Positions 36,960 through 47,189 of a stretch of DNA of 64,000 bases are shown piece by piece. The translations under genes and the position numbers were made by a program. Each line of letters begins with the position of its first letter. The stretch's first letter is position 1. A model generated the notes under the pieces. That model saw only the letters and a program-made list of their open reading frames with translations, ran no database searches and was not told where the DNA came from. Origin of the DNA: Cladobotryum mycophilum (lineage: Eukaryota > Ascomycota > Sordariomycetes > Hypocreales > Hypocreaceae); assembly GCA_036429605.1 (NCBI GenBank), contig JAVFKD010000016.1, forward strand, positions 3,038,001 to 3,102,000. The letters are read 5' to 3'.

Positions 36960-37698
36960 ATGTCTATCCCAAACACCGCAACGCCTCCCCTCCTCCTCAC
37001 CAAGCGCCTCAACGCCTTCCTCCACGCCCACCAGTCCCCCCAGCTCCCGACTCTCCTCCTCACCACCGCCCACGGCAAGCTCCTCGCCCACGCCTCCTCC
37101 CAGCCCGTCTCCCTCCTGCGCACCCACGCCACCGTCGCCGCGTCCCTGCTCTCCATACACACTTCCTCCTCGGTCGCCATACCGACCGCCCTGCCCGGCT
37201 CGCGCACCCCAGACATCAGCTCCTCGCCCATCAGCGAACCCGACACCAACGACAACGACAACGAGAGCCAGGCCAGCGATCCAGCCGGCCTCTACGACCA
37301 CGAGCACCGCCCTTCCGCGCGGAGGTCCCGCAGGGAGGCCAGAAACGCAATCCAGCCCGGCACCATCACCGTCCAGCTCACAGGCGGAACCGTCATCATC
37401 CGCCGCCTCAAATGCGGCCTATTATTCGTCTGCGTGGGCCCCCGGCGCATAGCCCAGATCACCACAACCACCACCATCACGGTCGACACTCCCCCACGAG
37501 AACGGCGGCGATCCCGTAGGCTCGCCAAGCGAGGTCGAATCCCTCATCAGCGCCGGCGGGCAAACCACCTCCAGCCTCGAGAGCTCCAGCGCAGGTCCTG
37601 TGGTCGCCATGAGGAGGCACGCGGCGGAGCTCGCGCGCTGGCTGGACGATAAGCTAGGATCGCTCAAGGTCCCCGAGGAGGGCATCGGTATCGAGTAG
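36960..37698 (+). CDS. Roadblock/LC7-like (EGO/Ragulator-type) conserved protein, frame broken twice
   Basis: Starts at the Met at 36960. The fold pattern is beta-beta-helix-beta-beta-beta-helix as in roadblock/longin-type small GTPase regulators: LPTLLLTTAHGKLLAHASS, a helix with THATVAASLLSIH, then ITVQLTGGTVIIRRL and CGLLFVCVGP. The C-terminus (GSPSEVESLISAGGQTT, AMRRHAAELARWLDDKLGSL) is in a different frame and ends at 37698. A His-rich linker in the third frame connects them. One extra C at each of two C5 runs (37439-37443 and 37491-37495) would give one continuous protein of about 246 aa. An alternative is an intron of about 67 nt from the GTGGGC at 37434 to the CACGAG ending at 37500, but its donor is weak. 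A role in a lysosomal/vacuolar TORC1 complex is only an inference from fold. Confidence 0.6.
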
Positions 37699-38293
37699 AC
37701 TCGAATCGTCGGGTTTACTTCACCTAGTTGCTGCATTTGAACGGCGTTTTTGGGACGGCAACTCTTTTTTTGGTTTTTTTTCACACCAGGGAAATGTAGA
37801 ATTAGATAAACGTTGAGGCGTTCAGGGTTAGATACCCAAAAAGAAGGGAGATATCATTATCAGGAAGAATAGCACGTTCTTTTTTCTTCTTATTCTTTTC
37901 TTTTTTCTCTCTACACTTGTAACAAATGACCCATTCAACATAAAGAACAAGCAAGCACGTAGTATTGCAAGTGTAAATGTCTGGATCATTAAAGCTACTA
38001 AAAGGCTACATGAATTCTACAGGGCTCATTACACCCACTCCGCCGTAGTTTTGATGGGATCCCCTTCCCAAGGACAAAAGTGCAAAACCCTCCCAGCTCG
38101 CTTATCCCGTTCGAAACGATGCCTCCCTATATATACTATATATGCAAATAAGAAAAGAAACGAAAAAGAAAAAAAGAGAAAAAACGCCATGAAAATGCAT
38201 CAAAGGAAAGGCAGTAGACCACCAAACAGCGCCGGCCAAGAAAGCAAAGCAGTATTCATACATCAATAAAACAACGACACCTTTTTTTTTCCT
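37699..38293. other. Intergenic, convergent 3' ends
   Basis: A/T-rich flank between converging genes, with T and A runs near 37880-37910 and 38150-38190. No gene signal. Confidence 0.5.
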
Positions 38294-40356
38294 TTACTCA
38301 ATGCTCATGTGCATGATACCATCGTTCGTATCGACCATTGCCTGGAGCCCTACTCTCCCCTTCCTATTCACCGATCCGGTTGAGCCCAGGGGCGGAAAGG
38401 CAGGCGTTCCGGTAATACTACCCGACTCACTTTGTCCGCTGCTACCCCTATCACCACCGGTACTACCTGGTCGCGAACCCCAGGGCATGGAGTCTCGCTG
38501 TAAAGGGCTCTGCACAACCGGCGAGCCGTGTACACTCATACTAGGACTGACGGCCCGGCGCTTGAAGCTGGTAGGATCAAAGTCGTCGTCTCGGCGACGC
38601 TTGTTATTTATCCTGCGGGTGATTTCCGCAGCAGTTGGCGGGATACCATGACTAGATGCCTGATCGAGGTTAGACCCTTGAGCTTTCAAGAGCGTAAGCA
38701 GGTTCCTTACCTGGAAGGTAGCTTGGCTTTGCAGTGAGGGAGAATCCATGCCAGCATCCTCGCTTACGCCCGATGAAGAGCCTCGCGGGAGGAATGCTGG
38801 CGGAGGAGGCGGCGTTCTGGCGCCCCCCATACTACTCGATTCCGAAAAGGTATCCCAAAACGTCTTTCCTTTAGAATTCTTAAGAGCATGTTGCTTAAAA
38901 CTGCTTGAGAGTCCCATGGCCAAGTCACCCATCACCTCTTCTCCCGGAATATCATCAATGGAATCATGGTTGGTCAGGTTCGGTGATGATTGAGCAGTCG
39001 GGTTTGCATTAGAGTCAAGCCCAGTGGCTTGGGGACGAGGCTCAAGATCCATATCGCTTTCTCGTACTTGTTTGACGATTTCGGCTTCCCTCATAAAATC
39101 AGCCTCAGCCGGGGAACCTTCTTCCGCCAAGGCTGCTCGGATACGAGCAAAATTCTTTGACTTGGGCTATATCGTTGTCAGCATCCCATACCCCATAATG
39201 AAGATATCCAAGCTTGGGAAAGCCAGTATCAAATTAAACTCACCAAAAGATTTCCACGCCGGGTGACAACTCGCCGTATTACACCTCGAGAGTCCCCGCT
39301 TGAGCCATCAACATCGCTCACGGGTCGTCCAAGCTCATCGATTTCACCACCAGAGGAAATATGGAGTTGATTTGCTTGCCAGCTAATACTCTCCCTCCTT
39401 GCTTTCGCTGCTGCCGAATTATTTGGCGGTGACCTAGAAAGCGCCGCTGCTGCGAGATTAAATCCCAAGCCCAAAGGACCCCGGTTTTTCTTTTTCGAAT
39501 GCCTGCGGGGTCGCTGTCTTTGTTGGAAGCTCATTAGGCTGCTCATGGCTGGGGAGCCAAATGGACCACTGGTAGGACCTTGGCCAGGCATGCCCATCTT
39601 AGAGACCTGTGGCGTCGTCACAAAGGATTCGTCCATATCCTCATCCATAAGATCATCATCATCCGAGGAGCTCGACAAATCTGACCCTAACCCATGGTTG
39701 CTCCCCAGGGAGCCGCCAATGTTCATTCTCTCTTGATTCCCCATCATGGACCAGAGGGATGTCGAACTCTGCTCCGTGCCAGTATATTCACTCCTCCGAC
39801 CCGGAATGTTCATTGCCCGTTCGCCTACCAGGGGCGATGAACCTGGAGACGGTTGCTCGGCGAGGATCGAGTGGTGAAGACTGGTAGCCGCACGCGAAAA
39901 ATCGAGTCCTCTTGAGCGACGAGGTAAAAGATTGGTGGGGGAAGCGTAGATTTGAGAGTGGTCGAGCTTGGGAGACAAGGGTGCCGTACGGATAAAGGTG
40001 TTGGAAGATGCTCCGGGAGGCGGGGTGAATTGGCGAGGCGGCATCTGCATCTGCAATGCTAGGCCTCGATTTAAGTCGGTTCGCCGCGGCGTGACGGGTG
40101 GTTGCGACAGAGTTTTTATGGCACTATCATCTTTGGACGTCCTTCTCGTTGATTCGACGATACGTGGCGAGGGGGAGAGTTTTGACGGCGTGCCTCCACT
40201 ATCAGACATGGAACGTGTCTTGGTGGCCATTGGGGTTCTGGCTTGGGCAGCAGTGGACGCGATGTCAGCGCTATCCTGCTGCTGGACGTCATTGTCGCTG
40301 TCCATCACCACAGTCTCGTCAAAGGGAACACCAACAAGGTTCCTTGGTCGCTCCAT
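38294..40356 (-). CDS. Conserved, largely disordered Ser/Pro-rich protein (probable nuclear)
   Basis: Three exons, complement(join(38294..38659,38711..39166,39244..40356)), 644 aa; introns 39167-39243 (GTGAGT) and 38660-38710 (GTAAGG, CTAAC branch, GATCAG). Low-complexity Ser/Pro/Gly-rich protein with many S/T-P sites and basic patches (RQRPRRHSKKKNRGPLGLGF, NNKRRRDDDFDPTSFKRRAV) that look like nuclear signals. Acidic stretches occur (SSSSDDDDLMDEDMDES). A conserved-looking helix lies at NFARIRAALAEEGSPAEADF. The overall pattern fits a conserved filamentous-fungal nuclear regulator or CDK substrate, but I do not recognise a named family. The second intron is exactly 51 nt with no stop, so retained and spliced forms both stay in frame. 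Confidence 0.75.
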
Positions 40357-41238
40357 CTTTTATCGTCTTGAGGAGCTGGCGCTGGCTCGGTACAATGCGC
40401 CGCACGCGACTAAATCGAGGGTCAAGGCCCGAATGACGTTTGTGTCGTTGATCTCGTCGGGTCGTCGTCAGTCTGCGTAGTAATCGTCGTCGTCGTCATC
40501 AGCTGCGGGTTTGAAGGAGGCTCATATACATGCATATGCAGAGAGAGAGGTATGTTGGCGATACGCGCAGAGAGGCACAGCAATCATGGGTAATAAACAC
40601 AACATGAAGAAAAAGGAAAATCGTATGACGAAAGATGTAGTGAGATGTGGGTGAGGGGTGCTTCCGCGCGCGTGCGTGTTGACCAATGTAAACACAGCGG
40701 GCTGATGAAGATGCTTTGACGATGGAGCGCCAACTTACAAGGTTCGCAGCGCGAGATTGGCAGCTGCAGTCGGGAAGGGCGGCGGCGGGTCCACCAATTG
40801 ATGCCATTCCGCGTCTAAATTTTGACTTGCCCCGCCTTTTGCATGTCACTTTGTCACTTGACATGCGCATTGTTTATCGATGATGCAGAATGTTTCAACT
40901 GCTACCCTATAAATGTATGGAAATGCCATGTTGAAAGACGCACATTACAGTGACGCAGTAATACATGCAAATTGAACATAAGGAGATCAGGGGCTCTGGT
41001 AGCATTTGAGAAATCTCGATTCAATAGCAAGTTTAGCCAAGGTTGATTGCCATATAATATACATGAATCTCATACAGTAGCCAGAACACCCACCCACATG
41101 CCTCTTAAAGCGACAAGATTATTTCTGCATAAAAAAATATGAATCGCGAGAATGAATCAATCAATACACCAAAAAGACAAAAAAGACAAAAAATGAGAGC
41201 CGCCTTGATATCTCAATCTGGTAATTTGGATAGGAAAA
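40357..41238. other. Intergenic region
   Basis: Promoter of the disordered-protein gene, including TCG/GTC-rich repeats near 40450-40500, and flank of the tRNA. No coding signal. Confidence 0.5.
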
Positions 41239-41334
41239 GCCCAATGCGGGGGTCGAACCCGCAACCTTGAGATATCGCCGCTTCAGAACCTGAAACTTAA
41301 GAGTCTCACGCTCTACCGATTGAGCTAACCGGGC
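41239..41334 (-). tRNA. tRNA-Lys (CTT anticodon) with intron
   Basis: On the minus strand the gene reads GCCCGGT for the 5' acceptor strand, TAGCTCAATCGGTAGAGC for the D arm, the anticodon arm TGAGACTCTTA with CTT, and GCGGGTTCGACCCCCGC for the T arm, ending ATTGGGC. The seven acceptor pairs form, two of them G-T. About 24 nt interrupt the anticodon loop just 3' of the anticodon, the canonical eukaryotic nuclear tRNA intron position, after which TCTCA closes the stem. A run of four T follows directly on the minus strand, serving as discriminator plus Pol III terminator. Confidence 0.93.
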
Positions 41335-41336
41335 GA

Positions 41337-41356
41337 ACCGATTGAGCTCAAGGGCG
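41337..41356. repeat. Partial tandem copy of the tRNA-Lys 5' end
   Basis: Immediately upstream of the tRNA 5' end, the plus strand repeats ACCGATTGAGCT and GGGCGA with small changes, giving a degenerate copy of the D-arm and acceptor strand seen at 41313-41335. Confidence 0.6.
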
Positions 41357-41572
41357 ACTGCTCTTGTTGGAGGCTGGTGAGTTATTTTGTATTACGTAGG
41401 TATGAAGTGAAAAGTTTGCTAGCGGTATGATCCATCAAGTGGGCTGGACTTGATCCAGTGACCCCACCGTCCCTCCGAAGCTCGGTGCCCCTCCATTGGA
41501 GGAATCCTCACCAACCAAGCCCAAGACCGTGAATCAGCTGTATGCTAAAAGGTGTCCGGACAAGAGCCCGCT

Positions 41573-42118
41573 ATGCGACGACTCCGATATAATGTTGCAA
41601 TTTCGTTAGATGGCTTTATAGCTTCTTTGGATGGGTCTTCTGGTTGGATAATCGAAGATGATGATATCGATTTTGATGCTCTCTATGCCGAATTTGACAC
41701 GTTCATCATGGGGCGCAAGACGTACGAGGCCATGACATCGTTTGAACCCAACCATTTGGCCAATCAAACTAAGGAGAGCGTCATCGTGGTTAGCAAGCAA
41801 ATGAAGCAGGAAAACTTCCCTACTATCACAATCCTGACTCGGGGCATTGTCGATGCGGTCACGGAGATGAAGACCAAGGACGGTAAAGACATTTGGTTGA
41901 TGGGCGGTGGCCAACTTGCTGGTCCATGTCTTGAAGCTGGGTTGGTTGACTACATCGAGGCTGCCATTATGCCAGTAGTTTTGGGGACAGGGATCAAGAT
42001 GATTTCTGACTCGGCATTGAGTGACAATAAGTCTCATCGACTGGAGCTTGGTGAGGTCAAGAGACTGGAGAAGAGCGGGATTCTTATGACCAAGTACAAG
42101 GTGGTATATACAACTTGA
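41573..42118 (+). CDS. RibD C-terminal/DHFR-like reductase (YyaP-type)
   Basis: Single exon, 181 aa from the ATG at 41573 (MRRLRYNVAISLDGFIA); codons upstream in the frame lack an ATG. The dihydrofolate-reductase fold of the RibD_C family is clear: the N-terminal strand with SLDGFIA, FDTFIMGRKTYEAM, ESVIVVSKQM, the NADPH-binding DIWLMGGGQLAGPCLEAGLV and EAAIMPVVLGTGIKM. Small stand-alone proteins of this type are common in bacteria (YyaP) and scattered in fungi; they reduce pteridine- or pyrimidinone-like substrates with NADPH, but the substrate here is unknown. Absence of introns beside intron-rich neighbours is compatible with, but does not prove, an origin by transfer. Confidence 0.88.
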   Translation: MRRLRYNVAISLDGFIASLDGSSGWIIEDDDIDFDALYAEFDTFIMGRKTYEAMTSFEPNHLANQTKESVIVVSKQMKQENFPTITILTRGIVDAVTEMKTKDGKDIWLMGGGQLAGPCLEAGLVDYIEAAIMPVVLGTGIKMISDSALSDNKSHRLELGEVKRLEKSGILMTKYKVVYTT

Positions 42119-43431
42119 ATGGATGATACAGGCGTGGAAAGACAACGTATATCGTATTTGAGCAAAGAACAGATGTGATAATTATGGTCATATACCAGTA
42201 GCTATGAAAGCCTAGGACCTGGAAACTAGGAAACATAAATGAGATTGATATAGATGAAATGCACCAAATGTGTTGCGGTCTAGTGGGTATTGATTGATGA
42301 AGTAATAAGGAATGAGCTGGATGGGTTCGATGGGAATCATTATCTATGTGATGCCTGAAAACGGGTCCCGAGCAACGTGGACCTGTGATTTTCCTAGATA
42401 TTTGGACTCTCTACGCAGACACTTGACTGAGCGGGTCATCATGGAAGCAAACACAGTATGGGGCAACCCGCCCAGTAAGGATTCAATCTACCTAGGTATG
42501 CAGAGGCAATTTATTGAGCCAGATAACTGCAATTTTCATTGCTATAAATTAGTATTCATCGCACTTTAGGGTACCTGATGCAACATGATTCCCCGATTGG
42601 GACTAAAAGGATCTGTAGATGGAGACTGAGCCAGGGAGACATTCGGCAAATTATGACCCGGTACACGAAAGTGCCTCGTGTAAAGCGGTATCCTTTGGAT
42701 AAGTACGGAGTAAATACACTTTGTTAAGAATTTGGGTTATTTGTCAGCCATATACACCTCATTTAGATAGCTATGAATGAAGAATAAATGACTGGAATAA
42801 TCTATTATTTTCTAGGCAATCTATGCACTTTTGAAGTCATGCATAAATCTCATGCAATTCTTCAACTCTTCCCTGATGGTAACGAATGGCAGACTCCGGC
42901 TTAATTGCTGGCATATCCGTGCTTCGTCCGGCTTCGTCCGGCTTTAAATCGATGTTGGTACCTGCTTTGCTGCTGCTTCAGTGGCTGGGCTGCTTTATAA
43001 TACAAGATGAACTGGAAGGCGGGCGGGCAAGGCGGGGTTCCATCCATCTAATGCTATGTATCAAGGAGGGGCGTGAATTAATGCCCATGAATGGGTTCGA
43101 TTGATCGCCCCAGGACTCTCGGAGCAACTGATACAGATCCAAGTGCGGAGAATATAAGCTTGAGATCCATCTGCTGTTTTAAGTCCGAGAGGATTTTTTT
43201 CTTCCTTTTCCTCTTATTTTGTGTTGAAGTAATTTCTTTCATGAACACTTCCCTGAGAGCAGCGCAGCGACTTGGTCTTTTTCAAAGGACTTTGACATCT
43301 CCAACTTGGATAAGCAGAACTCCATTTTCACGTCCGTCTTTTTGCCCCTCACCCCACGTCATCCATCTCAATGTCATTGGAACCCAACTCACATCATCTA
43401 CATTGCAGGACAAAAAGTCGGATTAGCAACC
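42119..43431. other. Intergenic region upstream of glyoxalase gene
   Basis: No supportable gene. A stretch at 43240-43426 encodes a short Arg/Ser-rich frame beginning MNTSLRAAQRLGLFQRTL that looks like a mitochondrial presequence but is not in frame with the glyoxalase start. Confidence 0.45.
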
Positions 43432-44657
43432 ATGGCGACCGCTACGGATCTGAACACTTACAAGTTCAATCACTCGATGTGAGTTTGTTCTGCTTAGCAT
43501 CAGCTCCCCCAGTCGGCGCTTCTAACATTATCGCAGGATTCGAGTGAAGGACCCCAAGGAGTCTGGTATGTGAAGAAAAATGATATCGCATTACGAGATT
43601 TCATATTAGGAGACGACGTGGACGTGGATTGACCTCTTTTACAGTAAAGTTCTACGAATTCCTGGGCATGAGCGTCGTCAGGAAGCTCGAATTCCCCGAG
43701 GCCAAGTTTGACCTCTACTTCATGGGCTACAACAGCCCCAAGGCCGTCTCTCACGGAAACTCAGCCATTGACCGAGAAGGTGTCGTCGAACTGACTCATA
43801 ATTACGGCACTGAGAATGACCCCACCTACACCATCAACAATGGCAACAAGGACCCCCACCGAGGCTTCGGCCACATCTGCATCTCCGTCGACAACATCCA
43901 GGCCGCTTGCAAGCGAATTGAGGACGCTGGCTACAAGTTCCAGAAGAAGCTTAGCGATGGAAGGATGAGGAACATTGCATTCGCTCTTGACCCTGATGGA
44001 TACTGGGTCGAGGTTATCGGCCAGAACCCCCACGAAGAGACTGAGAACGTCACTGAGACGGACCTAGAAACCTACCGCATGGTGAGATGACGCCTCGAAA
44101 ACACCAAGGATGTAGATGCAAAGTGTATTTCACTAATGCTTAACAGCACCACACCATGATCCGTGTCAAGGATCCCCGAAAGTCTCTCCAGTTCTACCAG
44201 GAAGTCCTTGGCATGACACTCACCCACACCATCGAACAGGAGGCTGCAGGCTTCAACCTCTACTTCCTCGCCTATCCTGGAACCAAGAACCTGACCCCAG
44301 GCGTCAAGACCGCGGAAACTGCGCGCCACGAGGGCTTCCTCGAGCTCACATGGAACTACGGTACCGAGAAGGAGGTCGACTTCAAGTACCACAATGGAAA
44401 TGACCAGCCTCAGGGCTTCGGTCACATCTGTATGTTTTCATCACTGATTAATGCTATCGTGCTCTTGCTGACTCTCTATAGGCATTTCGGTCGACGACCT
44501 TGATGCGGCGTGCGCGCGATTCGAGTCGCTAAACACCAACTGGAAGAAGAGGCTGACGGACGGTCGTATGAGGAATGTTGCTTTCCTGCTGGACCCTGAC
44601 GGATACTGGGTCGAGGTTGTTCAGAACGACAGGTACAGCGACAAGTACAATGTTTAA
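43432..44657 (+). CDS. GLO1: Lactoylglutathione lyase (glyoxalase I), two-domain
   Basis: Five exons: 43432-43478, 43537-43565, 43645-44081, 44147-44429, 44482-44657 (323 aa), all junctions in frame. The protein is a tandem duplication of the glyoxalase I betaalphabetabetabeta module. Domain 1 has SMIRVKDPKESVKFYEFLGM, VELTHNYGTENDP, GFGHICISVDN and MRNIAFALDPDGYWVEVIG. Domain 2 repeats the same order with HTMIRVKDPRKSLQFYQEVL, LELTWNYGTEKE, GFGHICISVDDLDAAC and MRNVAFLLDPDGYWVEVVQN. The metal-ligand His/Glu positions (HTMIRVKD, LELTxNYGTE, GFGHI, WVEV) are present in both halves. It isomerises the methylglyoxal-glutathione hemithioacetal to S-lactoylglutathione. The single-chain double-domain form is standard for fungi such as yeast Glo1. 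Confidence 0.95.
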
Positions 44658-45048
44658 GTTAATATGTACTTGAGGCACGTAAAAACAACTCCCATCTTAA
44701 GAAGATGAAAGTTTAAGTCTCTGCCCCATTGCATGTGCATGTTCGAGAAGCGATGTTTCAAGCTTTGCCTTTATCTATATTGAAGTAGAGTTGGCGCATT
44801 AGGAACTGAGAAAGCTTAACTCAGGATCACTCAACTGTATTCCTTCTTTCCATGTAAAAGTGAATTGAACAATTAAGTTATGCCCTGCCCTTAAACTTTA
44901 CCTCTTTACCAAACATTATCCCCCAATTCTACTATTTAAAGCATCCCTTTCTTCCAATCTTTCATTTCTCAAACTCCCTTCAGTCAAACAAACACCACAC
45001 AGAACAATTCGCATCCACATCATCTTTCACGTCTCGAAATAGCTGCAC
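44658..45048. other. Short intergenic region
   Basis: 3' flank of glyoxalase and CT-rich promoter/leader of the small membrane-protein gene. No gene signal. Confidence 0.5.
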
Positions 45049-45605
45049 ATGGATTTGACAATGGGCTTCACTCTCTTCAGCTACTCGATGGATATTCCAT
45101 TTTGGCCAGCAGAATGTAAGAACACCCCTTACCAAATCCTGCAATTGTGAACACAAGCTGACTAGAGTAGATATTATACATGTTCTTCTCCTGGTGACCT
45201 ATTATGATCATATAACGAACTACCTCGCCGCCAGACGAATCTTCAACGATCCAGGTACGTCGAGAGAAACCCCCGGACCACCGAGATCTGAAGCCTCTGA
45301 CTAACGCAAAATGTCCGCCCATAGTTCTTACCCCTCGCCCGATACACTTTAAGGCGGGAATGGCTCGTGGCTTCGCAGACTTCATCGCCGCGTACCACAC
45401 CGTCCTATGCTTCATGCTTCTCGCCCTCTTCTACGCCAAGTGGGTGAACCCCTACGGAGGCTACGTTCTGCTTTTGCGGGTGCTCATCTTTTTGATTTCC
45501 TGTTGTTTTCTGTTCACATTATTCGTGACATCGGAACTGGGAGCGACGGACGACTTTGATGGACCAGATAAGATTGGTGGGTCGGAAAGGGAAAAGGAAG
45601 AGTGA
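45049..45605 (+). CDS. Small integral membrane protein, unrecognised family
   Basis: Three exons: 45049-45115, 45171-45254, 45325-45605 (143 aa); donors GTAAGA and GTACGT, acceptors GAGTAG and CCATAG, frame kept throughout. Predicted hydrophobic segments: YIIHVLLLVTYYDHI, FIAAYHTVLCFMLLALFYA and YVLLLRVLIFLISCCFLFTL, giving two or three membrane spans. A short acidic tail follows (DDFDGPDKIGGSEREKEE), probably cytosolic. No known family signature is visible; it may be a lineage-specific membrane protein. The splice pattern and codon use support a real gene. The start is the first in-frame ATG. Confidence 0.65.
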
Positions 45606-45771
45606 ATAGAAGATTGATGGTATGCTGGGGTTTTTACTGGGCATGTGGCAATTTAGGAACCAGATTGGGACAATAAAACAGGCTCTTTTTTTTGTAATAG
45701 TATTGCATCTATCTCATTGTCGTAAAAAGAAAAAGTAATGTGATAGGGCCAGAACCTTTCATCCAACAGTA

Positions 45772-47189
45772 TCAGAGCACATGAACAGTCCTCGCCTTCT
45801 CCTTTTTACCCGCCTCCCACCTCGCCGCCATATCATCCTCAATATCCCTATACGCCTCCCCATCCTCGGCCCCCTCTTTCCAATCCCTATAATACTCCAT
45901 CACAATCTTTGTAAACGGTAGAATCTTAGATATCATTACTTTCTTCGACGGATCGCAGTAAAGTAAGTCCTTGACTACCTTTCGTAGCCGCCACGAGTAG
46001 CGCGCCTGCGTCAGATGGCTGTCAATGTTGACGATCGGCTCGAGGCACGAATTGTACACGGGGCGGTTCATGACTAGCTCCTCGTGTGTGCAGCGCATGT
46101 TGGGTATGTGCTTGCATCCGCCCATGGCGCAGTTGCAGCCCTTGCGGGCGGCAGCATTTTGGAGACAGCCGCCTTGGCTGCAGGTTGTGATGTGACAACA
46201 TCCGTACGTTGAACAGCAAAAGACTGGTTTTTGGCCCGTCATCATGGTGAAGATTACGGCGCCGAGGGACCAGAGCTCATCGGCTAATGTGTACGGTCGG
46301 GAACTCTAAGCAGCAATTAGCTTCTCGTTATCGGGATGATTGAATAGGGGGAAAGAAGATGCGAAGCATACCTCTGTTTCAAAGCTTTCTGGGTCTTTAT
46401 CAATGCCATCCCGTGTAATATTCCACGGCTCCCAGCCCCTACGAGGAGCAATGGCGACGCACGAAGGGTTATCTATCTCCTCCCTTTTAGGGCCATCACC
46501 AGGACTGATGATGTGATTTGTCACAGCTGCGTTCTCAAAGCTCCCCAGTTTGCACATGCCATATGTTTCAGTCCCCTGGGGATGCTGGAAGAAGATGTTC
46601 CTGGGCTCAATGGCACGATGTAGGATCGGGTTCCAGTCGTGGTCTACCTGAATCCATTTCTTCGACTCGGTGGACTTTGCTCTGGGATCAAAGAAGAGGC
46701 GTTTCCCATCGTGCAGGTATGTCACCGCCCGCATGAGCGACGTGAGGACGTGCCAGCAAAGAGATTCCGGCATGTACTGCTGAGAACTCTTCAACGGGGT
46801 ATCTTCAAATAGAGCGCTCAGATTCGCAGCGTCGCAAAAGTCCCAGACGATGAAATCCGTAGGACGGTCGAGCTGCTCATCTCCGGCAGCCGCGGTGCCC
46901 ACGAACGGACGCACTTTAATATGGCCCACGATAGAGACAATGTTCTCGTGGTTGAAGATCTGGGCGATGACGGGCGCCTGATTCATGACGTACATCAGAT
47001 CGTGAAATGCGAGCCCGGCATCGCTGGTTCGGCCTTCCTGGTCGGGATAGTCTGGGGGTTGAAGTGGCCGATTGCTTGGGCGAGGAATTTGGTCCCGCGA
47101 TAGGCGTCTCTCTTGACGGCGTACCAGAGGGCATCGTCGATCTGAGTGAGGAGTTCAAAGTCTTGGGTGGTGGGGTTATTTGATTCCAT
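45772..47189 (-). CDS. Protein-kinase-like pseudokinase with Cys-rich insert, frame broken once
   Basis: Exons complement(46372..47189) and complement(45772..46305); intron 46306-46371 (GTATGC donor, CTTAG acceptor). The kinase fold is visible: MNQAPVIAQIFNHENIVSIV, IVWDFCDAANLSALFED, a helix-E-like segment and HRAIEPRNIFF in the catalytic-loop position, then CKLGSFENAAV, ADELWSLGAVIFTMMTGQKP and a C-lobe. The catalytic Asp of HRD is Ala and the DFG motif reads LGS, so catalysis is unlikely. After TGQKP there is an unusual insert of about 45 residues with twelve Cys residues and several His (CCSTYGCCHITTCSQGGC and onward). The N-terminal 40 codons are in another frame; one extra base at the G/C run 47054-47058 joins them, predicting about 450 aa. 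Confidence 0.7.

Noticed and set aside
36276..37452. Overlapping Ser/Pro/Thr-rich ORFs before and over the roadblock-like gene
   Set aside because: Frame shadows of the CT-rich leader and of the real gene; the frame starting at 36960 carries the fold-like pattern.
38811..38830. C6 run in the disordered-protein gene as another frameshift
   Set aside because: The reading frame continues sensibly on both sides, so no shift is needed.
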